Positions 1-11,505 of a DNA stretch of 64,000 bases are shown here, piece after piece. The notes beneath the pieces are model-generated. The model saw only the letters and a program-made list of their open reading frames with translations, did not search any database and was not told the origin of the DNA. This DNA is from Capniomyces stellatus (taxonomy: Eukaryota > Kickxellomycota > Harpellomycetes > Harpellales > Legeriomycetaceae). The position numbers and the translations under genes were made by a program. Numbering within the stretch: the first letter of the stretch is position 1; every line of letters starts with the position of its first letter. The stretch is from NCBI GenBank assembly GCA_001661515.1, contig LUVW01000017.1, forward strand, positions 434,001-498,000, given 5' to 3'.

Positions 1-392
1 TATTATTCTATCTTTTATATTACCCTATATACTACCTTCTATTATTATTATTATATATTATTGTTCTAATACTAGTGACTTTAATTGATATTTTGCAAAA
101 TCCGTATTAGAGGTAAGAAAGGTGTTGGAATTAAAAAATCGAGAATAATTGAATAGTTACCTTAAAAATCTTAAAATATTGGAGGGAATTTTTAGCTTGA
201 TTAATTATAAAAAAAAAAACAGTAGAGTTGGTAATTATAGAAACAATCTCTTAATTAGTAATAAAAAAAGTGGAAAATAAATACGATTTCGTTCCCCGCA
301 AAATTAAATTAAAAGTTAGAAAAAAAGAGTGAAAAAAAAGTACAGAGATGTAGAAATACAGATATATAAATAAATATAAGTTTGAGTCTAAA
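1..392. other. AT-rich flank downstream of FAB1
   Basis: No gene is visible. The stretch is very AT-rich with A-runs and several AATAAA/AATAAAT-like words that could serve 3' end formation of a gene coming from the left. It is the 3' side of FAB1, whose stop codon lies at 393-395. Confidence 0.6.
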
Positions 393-3300
393 TTAATCGT
401 ACAAGTCAGGAGCCATCAAAAAGTACTGCTGCATTGCAGCACGGAACCTGTTCTTGTACCGCCTTGGCGATATGATTGTGGGTTTTTTGCCAGCACCTCC
501 AAAAATACCACTGTTTTTGACATAGCTCTCGAGCTGCTTGTCCCAGGTAAAGGTCCTGATGTAGTCGACTATCCCCACAACCATTTCAGACTTTTCCACG
601 TCTATTCCCACTAACAACGAATAGTCCATTACATTCATTTTGGACAAAAACAGCGTGTCGTTCCAAATTGCATCATGCAGATACTTTTTTGCACTGCTCC
701 CCACCAACAACGGCAATGTCTGAATCAAGTTGATTATGTTCTCGTCTTGCAAAACTTCCTTCCCAGTCTTCACCACCACCAATCGGTTCCTCGTTGACCC
801 TTTCAGGTCGTAGACAGTGTCAATGTTTCTTTGGTAAAACAAGTTCTCCATAATAATCAGATTAATCTCAACATTCCTGTTTGCAGCGCCTCGAATGCAA
901 ACCCTGGCCATCCCAAATATCCTAGCCAGCAGCGTCAGCATCTCGTTGTTGTACGACTTGTACATCTGCATAAAGTAGTACTTGGAAAACAACATAAATG
1001 AACCCATCTCGCTGTTTGATATCTGCTTGATTATAAACCGCTCGTCATTCGTCTTCAAAAACGCTGAACCCGACTTGCCCCCGCTTGCAAAGTATGGGAT
1101 ACACCGGCTAAGCGACTCGACAAACAGTTCCTCAAACCTGTTGAGCCTCCTCAGAGCCTCAAACTGCAGCACATTGAACATTGTACACGAAATAAACGTG
1201 TTACCAACAGAAAACTCAAATACAATCTCGTGCGCGGGCATGTCCAACAACGCCGGCCCAATTTCGCTTTGATTGATCAAATCTGAGGTTGTTGGCACCT
1301 TAGTCCTTGCTCTATCTGTACCTCTCGCTCCTCCTGCGTCCTTGTACACATTTCTGCAGTCGCTGCAGTCACTACCACTGGTGTCGCCACCGCTTCCTGT
1401 TTCCTTTACATCACACCCACTGTTTCTAGCAGCATGTCTATTCTTGTTTAGCTTTGTCGGATGACCTTGTAACGGAAACTCTGTCGATATCACAACTATG
1501 TGCTTGGTCTCCTCCTCGTTGACATTTCCACCTGTATTTTCAAAACCCGGCTGAACTTCACCGCCACTGTAATCCCCACCATTGCCCACACTTACATTCT
1601 TTGCGTAATAATCATTAAAAAACTCGCGCAGCTTCAACTTATACTCTGGTGACGACAGGATAAACGCTATAATCGACCCAAGCTCAGTTTCTCTCAGCAA
1701 CACCGGAAACCCAACCACCAAGTGGTCTGTAGGCAGCAGCGGGTACTGGAGGTTGAACAGGTTTCTTTGGATGCGTTTGCTCTCAGTCACCTGCATCATC
1801 CCCAACACTTTTTTCAGTATATGCATCAGATTGTCTGGATTCCCAGTTTTCTCCCCACTTTCTTGACCACTTTTTCCAACCACTACACCCACTTCTTTCC
1901 CCGGCACAGCATCCTTACCAGCCAAATTGTCTTTTCCAACTATTTTTTCCTGGTTTATCTTCTTCATTGCTGCCAATGCATTCATACCTGCGGAATCAGT
2001 ATTTTTCTCAGCACCTAACCCAACCACTGCGGTCTCCATTCCACTCGCTTCCATGCTGCCATCTATCAAATACTCGGGTGCCTCCTCACCCAGAAACGGA
2101 ATATTCATGTTGGCGTGATGTTGGGTTGTTCCGCCCTCTTGAATCATTGGCATTAGAGTTCCCGTTCGCTCAAGCTGGATCACCAAATCTCTTTTGCTGA
2201 TAATCTCTCTCTTCATTTTCATATCTATTTCTCCTCTCTCGTCTCTCTCGTCTCTTTTGCCTCTCTCACTTTTCTCACTTTTCTCACTTTTCTCACTTTT
2301 CTCACTTTTCTCACTTTTCTCACTTTTCTCACTTTTCTCACTTTTCTCACTTTTCTCACTCTTCTCACTCTTCTCACTCTTCTCACTCTTCCCTTTTCCA
2401 TCAATTTCCATATTTTTTCCATCTAATTTTATTCTTTTTCCATTTTCTTGGACTATGTTTGATTTAGCAAGTTTGCGTCCACTTTGTGCACTTTCAATAT
2501 GTGTTTTTAGCTCTACCAACAATTCAACAGTGTTAATACCAATACTCTTGCCGCCGTATTTGCCTCTACGTTTGCTTTCACCCCCCAAGCTACTTTGGTT
2601 TTGGTACTTGTTCTCAATCAACGTATTAAGCAATCCATTGATGCTTTGCATGCTTGACTCGCTGATTTTCTGAAGATTTATTGTTGCCAGTTTTGCTTTG
2701 AACTCCTGATGCCTCCCTTGACTTATCAACATCAGCAGCTTGCTTTCGTCAATCAGATTGCTCTCCTTTCTTGCAGGAAAAAACAAACCCCTGTTTCTTA
2801 ATCCTAAACTTGGAATCGAATACAAGTTGCCGTCACTGTCCGAGTCCAACAAAGAGTCGATTGCCGACAATGAATCTGAAACCGAGTCTTCGTTTGAGGA
2901 ATAGTCCAATTTTGACTTTGAATCCAAATCAAAATCCGAGTCAAAGTCAGACTCTAAATCCACTTCTAATCCAAACAAAGACTTGGATTCTAAGCTTGAA
3001 ACAACTGGTGATCCATAATGACTGCCATTCTCCATTACCATGTCCAAGTCTAATTCCACATCCACACCCGCTTCCACAGCTAAATCTTCACCTATATCGC
3101 CACTCTTTGCAACTTCCTTACCCGGACAAGTATCCATCTTGAGCTTGGAGACCATGTTCGGCTTTTTTCTTACAAACGATTTGCCATCATCTTGTCTAAT
3201 ATTTACTCCCAGCCCACCACCAAAGCTGATGAAACTCTCCAATTGGTTAGTGACCTTTTTCATATTAAATCCTGGCTGGCTAGTCAGGTTTCTATACTGA

Positions 3301-6300
3301 GGCATTGCGCTTGGTTTGGTGTACCTTGTTTTTGATTTTCGACTAATCCCGTATCTCCCTTCCGCCACTCCATTTTTCCTATTATGTCCGCTTAAAGCCC
3401 CCATACTTTCGGAACTTTTCACAACCATTGGCCCTCCAAGCAAGCTGCTATATCTCTGCCCGCTCATTCCCACAACTTTATTCGAGTAGTACTCAAAATC
3501 CGAGTCAGACTCCGAGTAGTTATCAGTGCTATAGCCTAGCCCTAGCCTTTTGTTTTTACTCTTGTTGTTGTCAAGCTCGGATCCTGCTTGTGGATCCAAC
3601 AACGAACTAATCCTATTATTGTCTGCTGAATCGCTGATATAACTCTGATTCTTACTCTTACTCTCACTCCTATCGTGATTACTAACTGTTTGTGCGTTGA
3701 CTGACGTTGAAAAGTTTATTGCTGTTGATTTTAATGCTTCCCATGCACTAAAGTTGGCTCCAAGCCCTCCTTCATTTTTTTTACTCGTAACCAATTGCAC
3801 TTCCTTAGCTTTGTCAGAGGTGGTCATATCATCAAACGCAACATGTTTATCCAAATTAACTGCCTGAACCAGTTGGCTATTAATTTGAAATTTAATTGGA
3901 GATCTGGCCTGTCTCCCGGTTATCCAGTCAAGCCCAGCCCTCACAATCCCTTTATTCGACTCCATACTATTTCCAACTTCAACTCCAACACCAGCTCCAG
4001 CTCTAACTCTAGATTTATCAACTCCAATCCCAACTCCAACTCCAGATTTATCAACTTTTCTTTCTTCAAAGCTAATTCCCAAACCAGTCAAGCTGTTGTT
4101 TACTGTTTGCAATTCATCTCGTTTTAGTTCCGTTTTTCTACTGTAGCTTTTGCTGTTGTCGTCGTTGTTGATTCTAGTCTTATATTCGTTTGAGTATACT
4201 TCAACCAAATTTCTGGAATCTATTTCCTTAATAACATACTTTCTTGAAGATCCTCTAGCTGAAATCCCATCAACCAAGAGTGTGTCTTCATTTTTGATAT
4301 TACCATCAACATCAACATCAACATTACCATTACCATTACCATTACTGTTGTATTTGCTATTGCTGTTGCTGTTACCAATGTTGCCGATGTTAATATTCGT
4401 ATTGCTTGCCTTATTTAGTTTACTGCTCTTGGTTTTTTTATTGGAAGTTATTGGGTTTCTTTCTTTGCTTTCCAGATATGCATTAATGTTGGGGTTTAGA
4501 ATCGGTCGGCTGAACTTGCTTCTTTGTAAGGACCCTTGTATTGTTGAACAATCGATCAACGACTTTTGATGCATTATACGTGTTGAAACAGCTTTACCGC
4601 TCTCAACTAGCCTGGAATTAACCCCAGAAGATCTGGCCTCTACCATGAGTTTTGGTTTCGATTTTGGTTTAGATTTAGGTTTAGGTTTATGTTTGGATTT
4701 AGATTTTACGACTTGCTTTTTCATTGCTACCAATCCCGGCTTGACGCTTACGCTCTGTTCAGGGCTATTTGCAGTTCCTCCACCAATACCCACCGTACCT
4801 TTGCTTGGCGCCTTGCTGAACTCAAAATCGCTCACAAAATTCGATCTTTTCTCAGGCGAAAACGCATTTGCACTGAAATTCAATTGCACCACACTCGACT
4901 TCCCATCCTCACCTCCAAACAGCCTGGTTCCAAGCTTTTTGTTTATTTGAGACCTTGTTCTTCTTAATAGTTTTGGAAATTTGACGCCCGAGTAACCTTC
5001 ATTGTTATTTTGGTTGTCGCTACTAGTTTCAATGCCTGTTTTATTGACCAAAACACCATGGAATACTTCCATATTTTCCCTTTTCCTCACTACCTCCGCC
5101 CTGTAATAACTGTGTTTTTCTGGCCTAATACCACATCCACCACCTTCCATGGTTTCTGGTGACGATGTTATGCCTGAATTTTTGCTAAAAAACAACCTTT
5201 GATTTTTGAATGAATCGAATCCACCTTGTTCGGCATCAGTATCAGTATCAGTATTTTGATTTCCAATTCCACGCTCGACTTGTATATTATATTTACTGCG
5301 ATCACTGTTCTCATTAATGTTAAATCCACTGTGGACTGAGGGCGATAGTGGGGAAAACATCATAGCCTGTGTTCTTGTTGAAATTGGGGCCAGATACGAG
5401 TCCATAAGCATCATTCTTTTCCTGTTTAGTGGAATTGGCGGTAATTTTGTCAAATCAACACCACTGCGTAGGCTTTTGTTGTTCCTGAACTGCCTTTTGA
5501 ACACCATCAGGCTCTGTTTGATTCCTTTTGTCACTGATGAATTTTTCTCCATTGGCTTTAGGTTTGGCTTTATTTTTAACTTTTCATCACTAGTCGCTTT
5601 AACACTACTGAGATTCATTTTATCAGCCGTCATTCCAACAATATCGCTGGTGCTTTTTGTTGTTTTACCACCAACATTCGGTCCTAAACCAATTCCAGAT
5701 TCTCCGTTATCAGCATGGCCCGCAATGCCACCCTCATCTAAACTCATGCTCATATCCATATCCATATCTGCATATACATCCATCTCTACTTCCATACCCA
5801 TACCCATACCCACATATACATCCACACCCGTTCCACATCTACTTTCTTTGCTTCCGCTTTGTATCTTGTTTGCATAGTCATTCCCACCAATTTTTAATTG
5901 ATTTTTTTTATTTTCACCACTCGCGTAGGTGCTATAAATAATGTTTGAGTCGTAATTATTTTTAACATTATAACTGTTTCCATTTGCAACACCAACACCA
6001 ACACCAAACCCACGCTTAATACTTCGCTCCTCCTTCATGTCCTCAATCGAAAGCCTTCGAAAAACTGATTTCCTGAATGGCAGTCTCACCAGCTCCTCAT
6101 TCCCAGCCAACGTGTGTATTTTGCGCTCTGTAGGCGAATTTCCTACGTTTGGCTTTTGGTCCTGATCAATTGGCCTGTAAATAATTTCCAACCCAGCAGC
6201 ACCATACGTTCCAATCCTTTCGTCGTCACCTCCACTAGCTGCATTGATAATATTCACTCTTAAATTGTCTAATTCTTTTTTATTTCCGAATATAATCTTA

Positions 6301-9300
6301 TTTTGGTTTGATTTATGATTACTGTTCAAGTAATCAGCAGTCTTTACGCCATTTTTTGCTTCAAGGTTCAAGCTTCTGCCCAGGTTTTCTGAGACGCTTG
6401 TGATGTTTTTGTAGCCCACTGTTGGCGAATCTGCACCAGTAATGATTTCAGTCTCATCTACACAATCAATCTCGGCGGGGGTGTTATGAACTAGGTTGCT
6501 GCTGCTTATTGGATAATTATTTTTGGTTTTAATAAAAGAAAGTAGTCTATTTCCAATATATTTCAGTCGATCAAGTCGATTCTCGTCGGGCGACTTGCTG
6601 ATGTTGGCATCCCCGCCCTCAACAAATTTTCCTGGGCTACTGTGTTTGGATGTGGAATTGTGTTTGGGTTTTTTTGGTCTGAGCTTGGAGGATTTGGTGT
6701 AGATTTTGTATATGTCAGACAGGATTGAATCCCACTCAACCACCTTGGAATCGACAGTCTCGTAAACAACCATCAGTGCTAGCGTATTTGCAGAATGGCT
6801 GTTTTCTACGGTTTGTGTGAGAGATTGCTGAAAGTACACCTGCTCGTGCTGTGCCTGCAGATACAGGTTGTCGAGTGTTTCGTTGCACTCATGTTCCAGC
6901 TCCTCGTGCACATCTTCAACAGGATACGTCGCTATCAAATCCAGCAGCGAGTTGAAGTACTTGTCGATTTTGTCGCTGAGATCGGCAGCCTCTTTCTTTT
7001 TCAGCTCGCTATTCACGTCAAGCGTAAAGTACAATGGCTGCGACGGTGGACAGATCCCCAGCAGCATCAGGTGCTGGTACCTTACTAGCACAGCCATGTT
7101 TCTTAGGCTGTAAAAATGGGTAAAGTCGCGGTACAGGTCGTGGCTGCATAGCCCTGCCCTTGGATTGATCTCAACGCTGTAGAAAAACAGCTCCAAGTAC
7201 CGCCCAAAAGAAATGTGCCACGAGTCTCCGCTCATCAGCGTGTGTGGCGTTCTTGCGCTGCACTTTCTGCACTCGGCCCACATCAGCAGAAACTCGCTCA
7301 TCCCTGACACCGGACACGGGTATTCTTCAACACTTATGATCACCCGCCCGCTTTTATGCACATAATTCAGGCTGTGGTTGTACAGCGGCTCGTCGCATTT
7401 TTTTTCTGCTGGACACTCTGCCTCCAGGTCCAGCAGGTAGTTGACTAGGAGCTGACCTAGAGTCCTGTCCTGCCCTACGTAATAGTCCAGCGTAACAATA
7501 CCTGGCCCCACGCACGCCGTTATCTGCTCAGCCCCATTGCCCAAGGTCTCCTTTCGCGTCACCAAGTAGTTGACTGTTATGCTGTGTTGGCTCCACAGGT
7601 CTGCTGGGTAAGGCTGTCTGCTGAGAAAGTCAATTCCCATCTCAATCGTTTTCTCAATCGGCGCCAACTCGCTTTTCAGTGACTGGAACGCTCTGTCCTC
7701 GTCAGTAGCATTTTGGTTCCGCAGCACAAGGTCTGAAAGCGCGCTTTGTGGCCCTGGAATTCCTGTCGCTATTGAGTTTTGATGCATGCCCCCGTCTTTT
7801 GCCCTGCTCATGTCCAGCCTTTTGTACCGCTTGGCCATGTTTTTCACCTTTGCATCTGCCGCAACCATCTTCAAAAGAACCAACGGAATGTCCACTTTTA
7901 TCAGACCTGAAGTGCTAACCCTCTGCTCAAAGTACCCATAGAGCGCCTGGTTTAGCATTTCTGACCCCAAATCCACCGCTCTGCATTGAATCGCCGGTTT
8001 TACCTCACCCAATTTTGCTATCCCAAACTGGTTGAGAATCAGTGACGACTCCAACGCAACATTATACGCCATCCCCAACATGATTTCGACCACCTCCTTC
8101 ACCGGACCCAACTCTTTTTTACTCATCCCTCTCAGTATCACTGTACCTCCGCACGACGCGTCGCACCCGTCCATAATCATCAAGGTATTCTCACCCGACG
8201 CCTTGCTCGCATCCTGAACTGTTTTCAGTACAAGTGTTTCGCAGTATCCGAGACTCGGACTTAGTGACAGCTTGTCTAGCGACGTCACTATATCGGCCCC
8301 CGTACTGTACGCTACTGCAACCAACACCCTTCTTTTAACCCCCTCCGCAACCGCAACGCCTTGGCTGGCCAGCTGATCCAGCGCAAGTCTCGACACTCTT
8401 TTCTCTGCCAATATCAGCGTGGGCTTTAGCGCCAGTATTCTCGACACCAGTCTGGTTATATACTCCCTCTCCTGCGCCACCGCCATCTTCAGCGTCACGT
8501 ATTTACTTCTGTCAAACTCGTATGCAAGAGGGAACGTTATCACCATCACCGCCACATTTCGGTGAATCCTATCCATCTGCTTGTGAACAAATCCCTGCCC
8601 AAACACCATCCCCGTCACATACCCACTTCCCTTGATCCTCCCCCCTGCAATTCTCTTGATCTTCACATACTGCCGTATATCGTTGCTGCCCCCAAACTCT
8701 GCTGCCGGCCGCACCTCCTCCAACACCTTCATCACCAACCCCACAATCACTTCCTCCCACACCTCTGACCTTTCTATATTCCATAGCCCCAACAGTCTTC
8801 TGCACATCTCATACAAGTACCCCACTTTTCCCTCACTAAACGACTCATTCAACGCAACCGCTTTTCCTCTTGCCTCCAAGCCTCTGCCAATCTCCTCTAT
8901 CTCTGCCATGTCTTGCTTGATCTTTTTTTTGATTTTCTCAAGCGTCCGACCCTCCCTGCTTTTCAAATTGCACTCTCCAAGCATCCCTTCGTAAATATCT
9001 CCCTCATTCTCCTTTCCCGGATGGTAAATCTTGTTCATGCCCATGTATTCAATTCCATCCCCACACTCGCTTCCTCCCAGCCCCAGTAACCCCATTTCCG
9101 CATAGCTACAATCTTTGTAGTCCTTCATAATCAAATCCGCCTCGACCATCTCCATTGCCTCTTTTCCAAAAACTCCATTTCCCACCAACTCATCTCCACA
9201 AACATTCTTCCACTCTACCGTTTCAACAAAACCAGCCCTACGCTTGTTCGCCACTCCGTCCTTTTCAACCACCCCTGCTGCAATCTCTGCCTTTACCTCC

Positions 9301-10789
9301 ATCTCAATCTCTCTCCATCCCTCTACTTTATCCGGCAATTTACTTATCCCAACACCAGCTGGCTCTACTGCTCTTTCAAGTTCATCCATATCCTGACACT
9401 CATTCCCATCACCCATTTCTATTGCATCTCCATGATGAAACCCTTTCCTCCTCCGCCCCTCAGCCTGTGTGAATCGTGAATCGCTACCAACATAGGCGGC
9501 ATCTTTGACCTCCGGTTTGCTGCTTGGAACAAGCCTGACTGTCAGCTTTCTAGTAAACAAAGAATTTCCCTCTTCAACCGACTTCTTGTACTCTACCAAA
9601 CACTTCTTACATATCTTTATATACGAATCCACCCCTATTATATCGCCTGCTATCATATTGTCTGCACACTCAAAACAAAATATCTGTCCACAAAGCCTGC
9701 AATGGTGCTTCCGTCGAAACGAACTAAACATCTTTTCGCAGTGCATGCACGCTGTTGTACTATTGTCGTCCATCCAGTGCTCCTGACTCTCGTTTGTGCC
9801 TTTTTTCCTAAACACATTTAGCGCTGACGGTAGCGCCTTGTACAGCACTATCAAGTCTTTGCTGTCTTCTCCAAAGTGCCTGCTGTCGCTATTCTTTTCT
9901 CTTTTTCTATTCTCCCTGCTAGGAACCTTAAACAGTGGCGGATACTCTCCGGTTTCTAGAAACTCTACGTTTTCTACATTTTTAACTCGACTAGTTTAAT
10001 CTCAGCTTTAATACCTAATCCACTACAGCAAGTAAAAAAGCGCCAAGTATGAATAAAACACTTACCAAACGGCCTCTTGAATGATAGTGATATGTTGCTG
10101 CTGATGCTGCTATTGGCATTGTGTCCTTTACTAAAAGTAGACCTTCGTGACTCTGGCCGCTTGATAGATATACTTGACAGCGACCTTCTCATATCGACAC
10201 TATCCTCCACTATCCTCAAGCCGTGTCCGCATTCCCGCCTGCTTGGACTATGTTCGCTCTCTATGATTTTGAACCCTTCTGCTTTTGCCCTTGCCAATCC
10301 AGCCACAAATTCTTCTTCTATTTCAGCTGGCTGTGCTTTAGGTTTCGAGCACTTTATTGTCGAGTTTAGCTGTTTCAACACCGCCTGGTCCGCAAACGCA
10401 AGGGTTTTGGCCCTACCATATTTGTCATTCTTGTCACCCTTGCCATCCTTGCCATCCTTGCTATTCTTACTATCCTTGCTATTCTTACTATCTTTGTCAT
10501 CCTTACTATCCTTACTATCCTTACTATCCTTACTATCCTTACTATCCTTACTATCCTTACTATCCTTACTATCCTTACTATCCTTACTATCCTTACTATC
10601 CTTGTCATCCTTGCTGCCCATTGAGCCTGTTTTACCATCCACTCTTGGTATTGTGTTTACTCTCGGGTTGAAAATGCTTGTTTCTTTTATCCCAAACTTT
10701 ATCTTTTGTATCCAATAGCTCGAAGGGCTGCTTATTTCCTTTGCCCCACTTGGTGCCTTGTCGTACTCTTCAAAAGAAATATACCGCAT
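393..10789 (-). CDS. FAB1: FAB1/PIKfyve phosphatidylinositol-3-phosphate 5-kinase, 2 exons
   Basis: This kinase makes PI(3,5)P2 from PI3P on endosome and vacuole membranes. Exon 1 runs 10789-10066 and exon 2 runs 9973-393. The 92-nt intron has a GTAAGTG donor and an AATGTAG acceptor, and joining restores one frame of 3434 aa. Visible in order: a FYVE zinc finger near residues 308-370 with the RRKHHCR signature; a TCP-1/Cpn60-like chaperonin domain near 670-920; the Fab1 Cys/His-rich region near 1095-1210; about 1900 residues of low-complexity linker; and a C-terminal PIP kinase near 3140-3430 with GGKSGSAF, FIIKQIS, DLKGSTRNR, MDYSLLVGID and a basic SPRRYKNRFR activation loop. At 3434 aa it is much longer than usual for the family (about 2000-2300). 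The extra length is repeats: KDS tracts in exon 1 and an SEK array near 2770-2810. A start at 9854 would be a TTG inside exon 2 and is not needed. Family assignment is certain; the intron is inferred. Confidence 0.96.
2264..2391. repeat. 9-bp tandem array coding (SEK)n in FAB1
   Basis: About 14 head-to-tail copies of a CACTTTTCT unit (plus strand), drifting to CACTCTTCT at the right end. On the coding strand it reads Ser-Glu-Lys over and over. The unit is a multiple of three, so copy-number change keeps the kinase in frame. It produces long open frames on both strands that are not genes. Confidence 0.95.
10432..10615. repeat. 9-bp tandem array coding (KDS)n in FAB1 exon 1
   Basis: The unit TTACTATCC (plus strand) is near-perfect from about 10500 to 10596, with degenerate copies on both sides. 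On the coding strand it reads Lys-Asp-Ser repeats, a highly charged flexible tract N-terminal to the FYVE finger. Like the SEK array it is in frame and does not break the ORF. Confidence 0.93.
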
Positions 10790-11505
10790 TGTTTACACAC
10801 ACCTTTTTTCTTTCTACTTTCACTAGTCCAATATCAACTTAATCGAGGACTTTTTCAATTGTTTACTGTTCAGATATGTTTTTAATTACTATCATACTTT
10901 TCCCAAGGCTTTATTGGCTTTATGAATTAATATACCTTTAACTTACTAATGGTATCCTTACCAAACGAGTCAACTGTTCTATTCTATTTCTGCTGCACCA
11001 AGTCGCCAACGTACTCAATTCTCCTGATATGATTCTTTCCGCCTATTTAATCAAGCATTGGAAGAAGGGGTTCTTAAATAAATCAGAGTAGTAACCGTGA
11101 TATCCTTCATTTCAGCCATTCTGGATTTCAACGTTTGAGGTTTACACTTTTTTTTCTTTTCTTAAATAATAAACTCTTTATTACTCTCTCGGTTTGTAGT
11201 GTTTTATTTTTATTGTTTATTCCTTGTAAAGAGCAACGATAAATGCTAAAGTAGTTCAAATATGTTTTGATTGATGATGGGTTTTCATGGATAGGACTCA
11301 TTACAATTGATTATTCACGTTAAAGTTGTGTTAAGCCCACTTGATTGTTTAGCTGGACAATAATCAACTTTGTCAATATTAATTTTTAAGTCACATTTTC
11401 CCAATAAATCAACGCATTTTTTTTTAATTTCAAAAATCCAATATTTACGTTTGGTGTAACTTTGAAAAAAAGGGAAAAAAAATAAGCGGCAAAAAAAAAA
11501 AAAAA
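10790..11505. other. Intergenic: FAB1 upstream region
   Basis: 716 bp between the FAB1 start codon and the 3' end of the IMA1-like gene on the same strand. It is AT-rich, with A-runs near 11465-11510 next to the IMA1 stop. It should hold the FAB1 promoter and the IMA1 3' UTR. I see no convincing ORF or RNA gene. Confidence 0.5.

Noticed and set aside
2194..2673. 159-codon plus-strand frame rich in Leu-Phe-Ser
   Set aside because: It is the antisense reading of the SEK repeat within FAB1. The sense protein is a clear kinase.
8562..9472. Several plus-strand frames of 68-120 codons opposite FAB1
   Set aside because: They are antisense to a conserved coding region and have Pro/Ser/His-rich composition typical of shadow frames.
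10077..10718. 213-codon plus-strand frame, mostly Leu/Ser
   Set aside because: Antisense of the KDS repeat in FAB1 exon 1; no family features.
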